Assembly: GCA_002840155.1 (NCBI GenBank)
Contig: PGZH01000008.1
Coordinates: 400,062 to 464,061, forward strand
Length of the DNA stretch: 64,000 bases
Direction: 5' to 3'
DNA from: Gammaproteobacteria bacterium HGW-Gammaproteobacteria-13
GTDB taxonomy: Bacteria; Pseudomonadota; Gammaproteobacteria; Pseudomonadales; Pseudomonadaceae
The number at the start of each line of letters is the position of its first letter. The stretch's first letter is position 1. The notes under the pieces were generated by a model, which was not told where the DNA came from, did no database searches, and saw only the letters and a program-made list of their open reading frames with translations. Made by a program: the position numbers and the translations under genes. Shown here in pieces: positions 8,282-16,766 of this stretch.

Positions 8282-9466
8282 GTGCTTACACCCCAGGTCG
8301 TGATTATCGGAGCCGGTGCCGCCGGGCTTATGTGCGCGCTGACGGCTGCCGCGCGCGGGCGTCAGGTGCTGTTGCTGGATCACGCCAACAAGGCCGGCAA
8401 GAAAATCCTGATGTCCGGCGGTGGGCGCTGCAATTTCACCAATATGTACTGTGAGCCGAGCAACTTTCTCTCGGAAAACCCGCACTTCTGCAAGTCGGCC
8501 CTGGCGCGCTACACCCAGTGGGACTTTATCGGCCTGGTGGCCAAACACGGCGTGCCCTACCACGAGAAAAAGCTCGGCCAGCTGTTCTGCGACAACAAGG
8601 CCAGCGACATCCTCGGCCTGCTGCTCAGCGAGTGTGATGAAGCCGGCGTGACGCTGCGTCTGGACACCTCGGTGAGCGAGATCAGCAAGCTGGATAACGG
8701 CTACCAGCTGCAGACCAGTGCTGGCGCGGTGCGCTGCGAATCGCTGGTGATCGCCACTGGCGGCCTGTCGATTCCAACCCTCGGCGCCAGCGGCTTTGGC
8801 TATCAGGTGGCCAAGCAGTTCGGCCACGAGTTGCTGCCAACCCGCGCCGGTCTGGTGCCGTTCACCATCACCGACCCGCAGCTTAAGGCGCTGTGCACTG
8901 AGCTGTCCGGCACCTCGGTGGAGGACTGCGTGGTGAGCTGCAACGGCCAGAGCTTCAAGGAAAATATCCTGTTTACCCACCGTGGCGTCAGCGGCCCGGC
9001 GATTCTGCAGATTTCCTCATTCTGGCAACCCGGCGAGGCTATCAGCATCAATCTGTTGCCGCATATCGACCTGCCCGAGTGGCTGGAGCAGCAACAACGC
9101 GAACGCCCTAACAGCGAACTAAAAACCCTGCTCGCCGAGCTGTTTACCAAGAAGATGGCCGGCCTGCTGGCGGACAACTGGTTCGCCTCCAAGCCAATGA
9201 AGCAGTACACCCACGCCGAGCTCAAGGCGATTGCCGAACAGCTCGGCGACTGGCAGCTGGTGCCAGCCGGCACCGAAGGTTACCGCACCGCCGAGGTCAC
9301 CCTGGGCGGCGTGGATACCCGCGAGGTGTCGTCGAAAACCATGGAGTCGCTGAAATCGCCAGGGCTGTATTTTGTTGGCGAAGTGCTGGATGTAACGGGG
9401 CATCTGGGCGGCTTCAACTTCCAGTGGGCCTGGGCTTCGGGTTACGCCGCCGCGCAGTTTGTCTGA
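8282..9466 (+). CDS. HI0933/YhiN-family flavoprotein (NAD(P)/FAD-dependent oxidoreductase)
   Basis: 394 residues. The N-terminus VVIIGAGAAGLMCALTAA is a Rossmann FAD-binding motif. It is followed by the family signature KAGKKILMSGGGRCNFTN, an ATGGLSIPTLGASGFGY segment, and the C-terminal GEVLDVTGHLGGFNFQWAW that closes the FAD site. The family (HI0933, YhiN, BaiN) has poorly defined substrates; links to tRNA or bile-acid reduction exist only for some members. I prefer the GTG at 8282, which has GAGGAA upstream and starts right at the FAD fold; an ATG at 8228 would add 18 residues. Confidence 0.88.
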   Translation: MLTPQVVIIGAGAAGLMCALTAAARGRQVLLLDHANKAGKKILMSGGGRCNFTNMYCEPSNFLSENPHFCKSALARYTQWDFIGLVAKHGVPYHEKKLGQLFCDNKASDILGLLLSECDEAGVTLRLDTSVSEISKLDNGYQLQTSAGAVRCESLVIATGGLSIPTLGASGFGYQVAKQFGHELLPTRAGLVPFTITDPQLKALCTELSGTSVEDCVVSCNGQSFKENILFTHRGVSGPAILQISSFWQPGEAISINLLPHIDLPEWLEQQQRERPNSELKTLLAELFTKKMAGLLADNWFASKPMKQYTHAELKAIAEQLGDWQLVPAGTEGYRTAEVTLGGVDTREVSSKTMESLKSPGLYFVGEVLDVTGHLGGFNFQWAWASGYAAAQFV

Positions 9467-9467
9467 C

Positions 9468-10244
9468 TCAAGGGGCCGGGGCCGGCTCAAGCGGCGGCAG
9501 TGGCTCACCCGGCAGCCACTTCTGATGGATCGCGGCAAAGCTGCCGTCGCGTTTCATGCTGTCGAGTTCGCGCTGCCAGCGGGCGATCAAGGCGTCATCG
9601 GTCTGCTGGGAAAAGGCGATATAGCTGTCGCTATGCATAAAGTTGAACAACAGCTGCACTTCATCGGCCTGGATATCGCCCTGCGCCAAAAGCGCATTGA
9701 GGCTGAGGTTATCCAGCACCATCAGTTTGACCCGCCCGCGCTTGAGCATGCTCACCACCTGCGCCGGCCCGGTGACCGGGGTGAGGTTGCTGAAGCCCTC
9801 GGCCAGCAGGCGCTGGTGGCTGTACCAATCGCGCGGCACGGCAATTTCGCCGTACTCGCGGGCCTCTTCTAAACGGCTGATCGACAGAAAGGAGCGGCGC
9901 AGCGCGTAGAAGCTGGTGACGTTGCGGGTAATCGGTCCGACCCATTTGAACAGCTGTTCACGCTCACGGGTGCGCATGGTCACGAACAGCCCGGTATTGG
10001 CACGGGTCAGGGCTTCTTGATAACCGCGCGCCCAGGGCACCACAGTAATCGGCGCGCTCTGCCCGGTGCGCTGCATGATGGCCTGCACCACCTCGGTGGC
10101 CAGCCCTGTCGGTTTGCCATCTTCGCTGAAGTTGATCGGTGGGTATTCTTCGGTGTACAGGCGCAGCGGCTGGGCCTGTAGGCTCACACACAACAAGCTG
10201 GCAAGCAGCAACGCGAGCAATCCACGCACACAGGTGTACAACAC
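9468..10244 (-). CDS. Periplasmic solute-binding protein, family 3 (orphan)
   Basis: 258 residues with signal peptide (LLALLLASLLCVSLQAQ) and an SBP_bac_3 domain beginning LRLYTEEYPPINFSEDGKPTGLATEVV. The pattern is that of amino-acid-binding-protein-like solo proteins common in Pseudomonas. The C-terminus is proline-rich (PLPPLEPAPAP). The start appears to be GTG at 10244. No transporter partner is adjacent. It ends one base from the convergent flavoprotein gene, so no room is left for a dedicated terminator between them. Confidence 0.8.
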   Translation of the reverse strand: MLYTCVRGLLALLLASLLCVSLQAQPLRLYTEEYPPINFSEDGKPTGLATEVVQAIMQRTGQSAPITVVPWARGYQEALTRANTGLFVTMRTREREQLFKWVGPITRNVTSFYALRRSFLSISRLEEAREYGEIAVPRDWYSHQRLLAEGFSNLTPVTGPAQVVSMLKRGRVKLMVLDNLSLNALLAQGDIQADEVQLLFNFMHSDSYIAFSQQTDDALIARWQRELDSMKRDGSFAAIHQKWLPGEPLPPLEPAPAP

Positions 10245-10415
10245 GGCAGATGCCTCGCGAATGAGCGGATAGTTTCAGCGTAGCCCGGCCACGGTGATTC
10301 ACCTCACACAACCGATCAGCGCGACATTTTAATCGGCCCGAGCAGCGCTTGCTGCTGCCAAGTCGACACAGACTCCGTTAGGCTGCTACCTGTTACGGTT
10401 GATCAAGGTCGGGCC

Positions 10416-12587
10416 ATGCCGTCCACTGCGCTGCGCCACTCGCTTCGTCGTCTCTGGGCTCAGGATAAATTCAGCTACAGCCTGCGGGTGTTTATCGCCC
10501 TGAGCGGGGCGTTGCTGCTGTGCTGGTCGCAGGGCTGGATGCATGCGCTGATCCCGCTGTTTCTTGGGGTCATCGCCAGCGCCCTGGCGGAAACCGACGA
10601 CAGCTGGCAAGGCCGCGTGATGGCGCTGCTGGTCACCCTCGGCTGCTTCAGTGTGGCGGCCTATGCGGTGGAGTTTCTCTTTCCCTACCCCTGGCTGTTC
10701 GTCTGCGCCCTGGCGCTGTCGAGCTTTGCCCTGACCATGCTCGGCGCCCTCGGCGAACGCTACGCCACCCTCGGCGCGGCCACACTGATTCTCGCGGTGT
10801 ACAGCATGATCGGCGTGGAGCAGCGCGGTGGCGCCGCCGGGCTCTGGCAGGAGCCGCTGCTGCTGGTGGCGGGCGCAGCCTGGTACGGCCTGCTGTCGGT
10901 GCTGTGGAATGCGCTGTTTGCCAACCAGCCGGTGCAGCACAGCCTGGCGCGGCTGTTTCGTGAGCTGGGCCAGTACCTCAAGCTCAAGGCGGCGCTGTTC
11001 GAACCGCTGCGCCAGCTGGATGTGGAAGAACGCCGCCTGGCCCTGGCCAAACAGAATGGCCGGGTGGTGGCGGCGCTGAATGCGGCCAAGGAAATCATCC
11101 TGCACCGGGTCGGTAATGGCCGGCCCGGGCCGAAGGTCAGCCGCTACCTGAAGCTCTACTTCCTCGCTCAGGACATTCACGAGCGCGCCAGCTCCTCGCA
11201 CTACCCCTACAACGAGCTGGCCGAGGCGTTCTTCCACAGCGACGTGCTGTTTCGCTGCCAGCGCCTGCTGCGCCTGCATGGCGAGGCCTGCCAGCGGCTG
11301 GCCCAGGCCATCGAGCTGCGCCAGCCATTCGAATACCGCGAGCTGTGCCGCCAGGCACTGGACGACCTGCACGACTCCCTCGAACACCTGCGCGTGCAGA
11401 GCAACCCGGCCTGGCGCCACCTGCTGCGCTCGCTCGGCGCGCTGGCCGGCAACCTGCGCAGCCTGGATACGCTGCTGGGTAACGCCAGTAACCCCGACGC
11501 CATGGCCGAGCAGCAGGACAGCAGCCTGCTCGACCGCGAACCGCAGTCGCTCAAGGATGTCTGGGAACGCCTGCGTCTGCAGCTGACGCCGACCTCATTG
11601 TTGTTCCGCCACGCCTTACGCTTGTCCCTGGCACTGGCCGCCGGTTACGGCGTGCTGCACTGGATTCACCCGACCCAGGGCTACTGGATTCTGCTGACCA
11701 CGCTGTTTGTCTGCCAGCCGAACTACGGCGCGACCCGGCTCAAGCTGGTGCAGCGTATCAGCGGCACGGTGCTCGGCTTGCTGCTGGGCTGGGCGTTGTT
11801 TGACCTGTTCCCCAACCCGCTAGTACAGGCGCTGTTTGCGGTGGTCGCCGGGGTGGTGTTCTTTGCCCTGCGCAGCAGCCGCTACACCCTGGCCACCGCC
11901 GCCATCACCTTGCTGGTGCTGTTCTGCTTCAACCAGGTCGGCGACGGCTACGGGCTGTTTATCCCGCGGCTGGTCGACACCCTGCTCGGTAGCCTGATCG
12001 CTGGCCTAGCCGTGCTGCTGATCCTGCCGGACTGGCAGGGTCGCCGCCTGAATCGCCTGCTGGCCAGCACCCTGAGCTGCAACAGCCGCTACCTGCAGCA
12101 GATCATCGCCCAGTACGCCAGCGACAAGCGCGACGACCTGGCCTACCGCCTGGCGCGGCGCAATGCGCACAATGCCGACGCCACGCTGTCGACCACCCTG
12201 GGCAATATGCTGATGGAGCCGGGGCATTTCCGTAAGGAAGCGGATATCGGCTTTCGCTTTCTGGTGCTCTCGCACACCCTCTTAAGCTACCTATCGGGCC
12301 TCGGCGCACACCGTGGCGAAACCAGCCTGAGCGGCAGCGACAATCCGCTGCTGAGCAGCGCCAGCCAGTTGGCCAGCAGCCTGGAAGAGATTGCCAGCTG
12401 CCTCAACGAGGAGCGCCCGGTGGCCATCCACAGTGACGCCGAAGAACAACTAGCCGCCGAGCTTGAACAACTCAGCGACGATCTGGACGACCAACAACGC
12501 CTGCTGCAAACCCAGCTGGCGCTGATCTGCCGCCAGCTCGGGCCACTGCGCACCCTGGCCGCGCACCTACTGAAGAAGCAAACATGA
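10416..12587 (+). CDS. yccS: YccS/FUSC-family inner-membrane protein
   Basis: 723 residues. Two blocks of transmembrane helices (about residues 25-165 and 395-530) are each followed by a large cytoplasmic helical domain, the arrangement of the YccS/YhfK branch of the fusaric-acid-resistance (FUSC) superfamily. The second block contains HPTQGYWILLTTLFVCQPNYGATRLK, a family hallmark. Function is not firmly known; relatives are proposed aromatic-acid efflux proteins. The stop overlaps the next gene by ATGA, so the Gre-like protein is probably co-translated. Confidence 0.88.
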   Translation: MPSTALRHSLRRLWAQDKFSYSLRVFIALSGALLLCWSQGWMHALIPLFLGVIASALAETDDSWQGRVMALLVTLGCFSVAAYAVEFLFPYPWLFVCALALSSFALTMLGALGERYATLGAATLILAVYSMIGVEQRGGAAGLWQEPLLLVAGAAWYGLLSVLWNALFANQPVQHSLARLFRELGQYLKLKAALFEPLRQLDVEERRLALAKQNGRVVAALNAAKEIILHRVGNGRPGPKVSRYLKLYFLAQDIHERASSSHYPYNELAEAFFHSDVLFRCQRLLRLHGEACQRLAQAIELRQPFEYRELCRQALDDLHDSLEHLRVQSNPAWRHLLRSLGALAGNLRSLDTLLGNASNPDAMAEQQDSSLLDREPQSLKDVWERLRLQLTPTSLLFRHALRLSLALAAGYGVLHWIHPTQGYWILLTTLFVCQPNYGATRLKLVQRISGTVLGLLLGWALFDLFPNPLVQALFAVVAGVVFFALRSSRYTLATAAITLLVLFCFNQVGDGYGLFIPRLVDTLLGSLIAGLAVLLILPDWQGRRLNRLLASTLSCNSRYLQQIIAQYASDKRDDLAYRLARRNAHNADATLSTTLGNMLMEPGHFRKEADIGFRFLVLSHTLLSYLSGLGAHRGETSLSGSDNPLLSSASQLASSLEEIASCLNEERPVAIHSDAEEQLAAELEQLSDDLDDQQRLLQTQLALICRQLGPLRTLAAHLLKKQT

Positions 12588-13066
12588 ACAAACCCCAGCT
12601 GCTGCAACAGGTAATCGCCCGCCTCGAAGATGACCTGCTGCAGGCCCAGCAGGCGGCGCTGACCGCCTATGAAACGGCGACCCACGAAGAAAACATCGCC
12701 GAAAACAAATACGACACTCTGGGCCTGGAAGCTTCCTACCTGGCCACCGGGCAGGCACGCCGCGCGGCCGCTATTCGCCAGACCCTGGCAAACTGGAAGC
12801 AGCTGGTATTACGCACCTTTGACCCACAGCTGGGCATTCAACTCGGCGCGTTGATTGAGCTAAGCGACGACCAAGACCGCCGCCAATGCCTGTTCCTCGG
12901 CCCCGACGGCGCAGCAATGAAACTGCAGCAGGATGGCCAGACCGTGCAGGTGATCGGCCCGCAAGCGCCGCTAGGGCAAGTGCTGCTCGGCAAGACCATT
13001 GGCGACGAAGTGACCCTGCGTGTGGCCAGTGGCGTGCAACTGTTGGAGATTCTGTCGGTCGACTAA
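12584..13066 (+). CDS. GreA/GreB-like transcription elongation factor family protein
   Basis: 160 residues. The N-terminal half is a predicted antiparallel coiled coil containing EENIAENKYDTLGLEASYLATGQ. This resembles the Gre/Rnk-type coiled coil, although the acidic tip pair typical of cleavage factors is not obvious. The C-terminal half (about 100-160) has the FKBP-like Gre C-domain pattern ending in LLGKTIGDEVTLRV. It could bind the RNA polymerase secondary channel, but transcript-cleavage activity is uncertain. The start codon overlaps the yccS stop. Confidence 0.78.
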   Translation: MNKPQLLQQVIARLEDDLLQAQQAALTAYETATHEENIAENKYDTLGLEASYLATGQARRAAAIRQTLANWKQLVLRTFDPQLGIQLGALIELSDDQDRRQCLFLGPDGAAMKLQQDGQTVQVIGPQAPLGQVLLGKTIGDEVTLRVASGVQLLEILSVD

Positions 13067-13102
13067 AGGGCTATCAGCCGATAGCTTTCAGGGGAGACCG
13101 CT

Positions 13103-13336
13103 ATGCAAGCCAACGTCCAAGAGCTCGAAACACTGTTCCAGCAACTGGGGCTCGACCATGACCAGGAAAGCATTGACCGCTTTATCAAGCGCCACTCGCC
13201 CCTGCCGGAAGACTGCCGCTTAGCCGATGCGCCATTCTGGGACACCGCCCAAGCCGACTTTCTCCGCCAACAGCTACTGGCAGACGCCGAATGGGCCGAG
13301 GTGGTGGATCAGCTCAATCTACTGCTGCGGGGCTGA
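13103..13336 (+). CDS. DUF2789 family protein
   Basis: A 77-residue acidic, helical protein, MQANVQELETLFQQLGLDHD..., matching the DUF2789 pattern of short proteobacterial proteins with no known role. AGGGGAG (13090s) precedes the ATG. It follows the Gre-like gene by 36 bases and may be the last gene of the yccS operon. Its last 18 bases overlap the end of the convergent YgjP-like gene. Confidence 0.8.
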   Translation: MQANVQELETLFQQLGLDHDQESIDRFIKRHSPLPEDCRLADAPFWDTAQADFLRQQLLADAEWAEVVDQLNLLLRG

Positions 13337-13843
13337 CAACTCGCCGAGTGAGCCGGGCAGTTCGCGCCAGGTCAGGTACACCCGCAGATCGAACTCCAGT
13401 TGGTGGTAGCCCGGCAGCATGTATTCGCAGAGTTTGTAGAAGGCCTTGTTGTGCTCGGCCTCCTTCAAATGCGCCAGCTCGTGCACCACGATCATCTGTA
13501 AAAACTCCGGCGCGGCCTCGCGAAACAGCGAGGCCACGCGGATTTCCTTCTTCGCCTTGAGCTTGCCGCCCTGCACCCGCGAGATCGCCGTATGCAGGCC
13601 GAGGGCGCGGTGGGTCAGGTCGAGGCGATTGTCGTAGAGCACCTTGTCGATGGCCGGGGCATTACGCAGGTGCTCCTGCTTGAGGCCCTGGATATAGGCG
13701 TACAGCGCCTTGTCGCTTTGAATCGAATGCTTGCCGCTGTAGGAACGTGCCAGATAATCACCTAGGCGCTGCTCGGCAATCAGCTGGCGGATCTTGTCTT
13801 GCAGCTGGGTCGGGTAGCCTTGCAGGTATTTAAGCGGGGTCAT
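13319..13843 (-). CDS. YgjP-like M48/WLM metallopeptidase
   Basis: A 174-residue cytoplasmic protein with the zinc motif VVHELAHLKEAEHNKAFY, that is, HExxH followed about 10 residues later by a third ligand His, as in the YgjP/DUF45 group related to SprT and WLM proteases. The upstream block LTHRALGLHTAISRVQGGKLKAKKEIRV fits the same family. Substrate unknown; relatives of this fold act on DNA-protein crosslinks or ubiquitin-like proteins. Its 3' end overlaps the DUF2789 gene tail to tail by 18 bases. Confidence 0.82.
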   Translation of the reverse strand: MTPLKYLQGYPTQLQDKIRQLIAEQRLGDYLARSYSGKHSIQSDKALYAYIQGLKQEHLRNAPAIDKVLYDNRLDLTHRALGLHTAISRVQGGKLKAKKEIRVASLFREAAPEFLQMIVVHELAHLKEAEHNKAFYKLCEYMLPGYHQLEFDLRVYLTWRELPGSLGELSAPQQ

Positions 13844-13922
13844 GATCGAAGTAACGCGGCACGATAAGGCCGTGAATTATGCCGCAAGCCGCACGCAACC
13901 AGGGCGGCTTTTGGCACCCCAG

Positions 13923-15023
13923 CTACTGGCTCGGTACAACCCGCAGCAACCGACCATCTGCACTGTCAGTGAGCAGGTACAACGCGCCATCCGGACCGAC
14001 ACGCACATCGCGAATACGCTCTTCCAGTTCCTCGAACAGCACGTCCTCACCGGCCAACTTGCCGTCCTGCAGACGAATGCGTCGCACACTGCGCTCAGCC
14101 AGGGTCGAGGCAAACAGGTCGCCCTGCCATTCGGGGAACAGCGCGCCGCGGTACAGGGTCAGGCTCGACGGTGCGACCGAGGGTGTCCATTGCAACAAGG
14201 GCTGCTGCAGGCCGGGCAGCTCGGTGTAAGGCGAGATTTGTGCGCCGGTGTAATCGACGCCGAAGGTGATCAGCGGCCAGCCATAGTTGTTGCCGGGCTC
14301 GATCAGGTTCAGCTCATCGCCGCCGCGCGGGCCGTGCTCGTGGCTGTACAGGCGCTGCAGCTGGTTGTCGTAGACGATGCCCTGCACGTTACGATGGCCC
14401 AGGCTGTAGATCTCCGCGGCGGCGCCGGCCTGACCCACGAGCGGGTTATCCTTGGGAATGCTGCCGTCGCGGTTGAGGCGCACAATCTTGCCGATATGGT
14501 TGCTCGGGTCCTGGGCCTGCTCACGCAGGTCAAAGCCATCGCCCAGGGTCAGCACCAGGCTGTTATCCGGCAGCCAGGCCATGCGCCCACCATAGTGCGC
14601 GGCACCTGCTTTGGCCGGCTGCGCGCTGAACAGCACCTGCAGCTCCTGCAATTGCCCATCGACCAGCCGCGCCTTGCTCAGGCGGGTGTTGTTGGCCTGG
14701 GCGGTGCCGTAGGCGTAGCTCAGATACAGCTGCTGATTGCTGGCGAACTCGGGGTCAAGCAGCACCTCCATCAACCCGGCCTGGGCGGCGACAAAGCCCT
14801 CGGGCACGCCACCGACCGGCTGCGGATTAAGACTGCCGTCCGGCTCGATGATGCGCAGGCGGCCGACTCGCTCAGTCACCAACATGCGCCCATCCGGCAG
14901 AAAGGCCAGCGACCAGGGGTGCTCCAGGCCTTCGGTCACGGTTTCGATGCGGTAATCCATGGCGTGCGCCAGGCTGCTGCCAAGCAGACCAAGCAACAAC
15001 AGAGCGCGGGAGGTATTCAGCAT
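13923..15023 (-). CDS. PQQ-dependent sugar dehydrogenase (Asd/YliI-type beta-propeller)
   Basis: A 366-residue exported protein with a signal peptide cleaved after SSLAHA. The six-bladed beta-propeller of soluble aldose sugar dehydrogenases is indicated by LEHPWSLAFLPDGRMLVTER, the GGRMAWLPDNSLVLTLGDG segment, and GHRNVQGIVYD...SHEHGPRGGDELN, which provides PQQ- and calcium-binding residues. It would oxidise aldoses at the outer face of the cell and feed electrons to the respiratory chain. It ends about 80 bases after the YgjP-like start on the same strand. Confidence 0.88.
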   Translation of the reverse strand: MLNTSRALLLLGLLGSSLAHAMDYRIETVTEGLEHPWSLAFLPDGRMLVTERVGRLRIIEPDGSLNPQPVGGVPEGFVAAQAGLMEVLLDPEFASNQQLYLSYAYGTAQANNTRLSKARLVDGQLQELQVLFSAQPAKAGAAHYGGRMAWLPDNSLVLTLGDGFDLREQAQDPSNHIGKIVRLNRDGSIPKDNPLVGQAGAAAEIYSLGHRNVQGIVYDNQLQRLYSHEHGPRGGDELNLIEPGNNYGWPLITFGVDYTGAQISPYTELPGLQQPLLQWTPSVAPSSLTLYRGALFPEWQGDLFASTLAERSVRRIRLQDGKLAGEDVLFEELEERIRDVRVGPDGALYLLTDSADGRLLRVVPSQ

Positions 15024-15054
15024 GGTTCGGGCCTTTTGCTCACAGAGGAATCAA

Positions 15055-15510
15055 TCAGGATTGTGCAGGCGACGAGCGCCGCGCCAGCACGGCAAATAGC
15101 AGCGCGCCCAGGCTGCCACAGGCCATCAGCCCGAGGGTGCCGGCCAGCGTGCGGTTGGCGCCGATCAGCGTCGGCATCGGCAGCAGCGCGTTGGCTAGCG
15201 CCATCGCCGCCAGCACCGCAATTGCTCCGGCCAGGGCAAACAGCAACCAGCGGCCTGTTGGCCAGACGCGCGCCAGGCCGCTCGCCACCGGCAAGGCAAA
15301 GATAAATCCGAGGATCACCAGCACCGCGAAGGTCGGGCTAAAGCCCAGTAGGTCCAGGCAGGTGGTGTGCACCCGCACACCAAGCGGCATGGGCGCGCCG
15401 AGTGCTTGCAGGTTGGCCAGATTGAACTGGGTCTGCAGCACGGTGCCCATCACACTCGCCAGCAGCACAGCCAGGAAGAAGTACAGCAGGGTGCGCAATT
15501 TGCTCGGCAT
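15055..15510 (-). CDS. Hypothetical inner-membrane protein, four predicted helices
   Basis: 151 residues, very hydrophobic, with likely membrane helices near 7-25, 57-80, 85-110 and 122-143. A loop after the first helix carries LGAPMPLGVRVHTTCLDLLGFSP. I do not recognise the family. It lies 31 bases upstream of the sugar dehydrogenase on the same strand, so the pair may be an operon. The ATG at 15510 has no strong ribosome binding site. Confidence 0.7.
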   Translation of the reverse strand: MPSKLRTLLYFFLAVLLASVMGTVLQTQFNLANLQALGAPMPLGVRVHTTCLDLLGFSPTFAVLVILGFIFALPVASGLARVWPTGRWLLFALAGAIAVLAAMALANALLPMPTLIGANRTLAGTLGLMACGSLGALLFAVLARRSSPAQS

Positions 15511-15688
15511 GCGGGCGGACTTCCAGAGACGACAGTGGCCCGAGTATGGACCAGCGCGCCGTGCGGCATGTGCTCGGTGTTTTACATGGTTTTACCAAGC
15601 CCACAAATGGGCGATAGGCGCAGCCACAGCGCTGTAGCAGAATGCCAGCAGCCATCCTGCCGACAACAACCCACACAAGAACCGCACG

Positions 15689-16687
15689 ATGAAAAAAGCC
15701 CTGTCCTTCTGCGCCCTGACGCTTGCGCTATTCGCCGTAGTGTTCAGCCTCGGCCCCGTGCCACCGGTCGACACACAACTGACCGCGGTCCAGCTACCTG
15801 CCGACCTCGACCGTTATCTGGCCGAGAGCGAAGCGCGCTACCCGGACATTACCCCCGGCGCGGAAAAAACCATCGTCTGGGCCCACCCGGATCAACGCCA
15901 GACGGACCTGGCAATCATCTACCTGCATGGCTACTCAGCCACCCGCCAGGAAACCGCGCCGCTAAGTGAACAACTGGCCGAGCAACTGGGCGCCAACCTG
16001 TTCGCTACTCGCCTTAACGGTCATGGTCGCAGTGGCGCGGCGATGGCCGAAGCCAGCGTGCACGACTGGCTGCAGGACAGCCAGGAGGCTTTGCAGATCG
16101 GCCAACGCCTGGGCAAGCAGATACTGGTGATCGGCACCTCGACCGGCGCCACCCTCGCCACCTGGCTGGCGTTGCAGGGCGATAACCCGCAGGTGCTGGC
16201 CTATATCATGGTATCGCCGAACTTCGCCCCCAAAGACCCAGCCGCCACCGTGCTGACCTGGCCCTGGGCCAGCCATTTCGTGCCCTTGCTGCTGGGCCCC
16301 GAGCATCAATGGCAACCGCGCAATGCCGAGCAGGCGCGCTACTGGAGCCACCGCTACCCGGTGCAGGCGCTGCTGCCGATGATGGCGCTGGTGAAATACG
16401 TACGCGAGCAGCCGCTGGAGCAGATCAGCACGCCGATTCTCACGCTCTATTCGCAGGACGATCAGGTGGTCAGCGCCCCCGCCATCGAGGCCGCCTTCGC
16501 CCGCTTCGGCTCACCGCACAAACAGTTGGTCGCCCTCAAGGACACCCAAGACCCATCGCACCATGTGCTGGCTGGCGAGATTCTTTCGCCAAGCGACACC
16601 GCGCGAGTAAACCTGGCGATCATGCAGTTTCTAAAAGCTTTGCCGGGCCTGCCGTCAATATCGATGCGCAACGCAGACTCGCAATAA
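15689..16687 (+). CDS. Alpha/beta hydrolase with signal peptide
   Basis: 332 residues beginning with a hydrophobic signal or anchor (KKALSFCALTLALFAVVFSLG). The hydrolase fold shows the oxyanion region IIYLHGYSATRQE, nucleophile elbow GTSTG near residue 150, acid in LYSQDDQVV, and catalytic His in DPSHHVL. It looks like a monoacylglycerol-lipase or carboxylesterase-like enzyme acting in the periplasm or membrane; substrate unknown. It is convergent with the collagenase. Confidence 0.85.
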   Translation: MKKALSFCALTLALFAVVFSLGPVPPVDTQLTAVQLPADLDRYLAESEARYPDITPGAEKTIVWAHPDQRQTDLAIIYLHGYSATRQETAPLSEQLAEQLGANLFATRLNGHGRSGAAMAEASVHDWLQDSQEALQIGQRLGKQILVIGTSTGATLATWLALQGDNPQVLAYIMVSPNFAPKDPAATVLTWPWASHFVPLLLGPEHQWQPRNAEQARYWSHRYPVQALLPMMALVKYVREQPLEQISTPILTLYSQDDQVVSAPAIEAAFARFGSPHKQLVALKDTQDPSHHVLAGEILSPSDTARVNLAIMQFLKALPGLPSISMRNADSQ

Positions 16688-16695
16688 GCGGCCCA

Positions 16696-16728
16696 TAAAA
16701 AATGCTCGCATCCAAGGATACGAGCATT
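16696..16728 (-). terminator. Intrinsic terminator of the collagenase gene
   Basis: Arms AATGCTCGCATCC and GGATACGAGCATT with a 2-base centre and one mismatch, followed on the minus strand by a run of six T. It lies between the convergent hydrolase and collagenase genes and fits the minus strand best. Confidence 0.8.
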
Positions 16729-16766
16729 GATTAGCGAGCAAAGCGTGGCTCTAGGCCAGCCGTACC

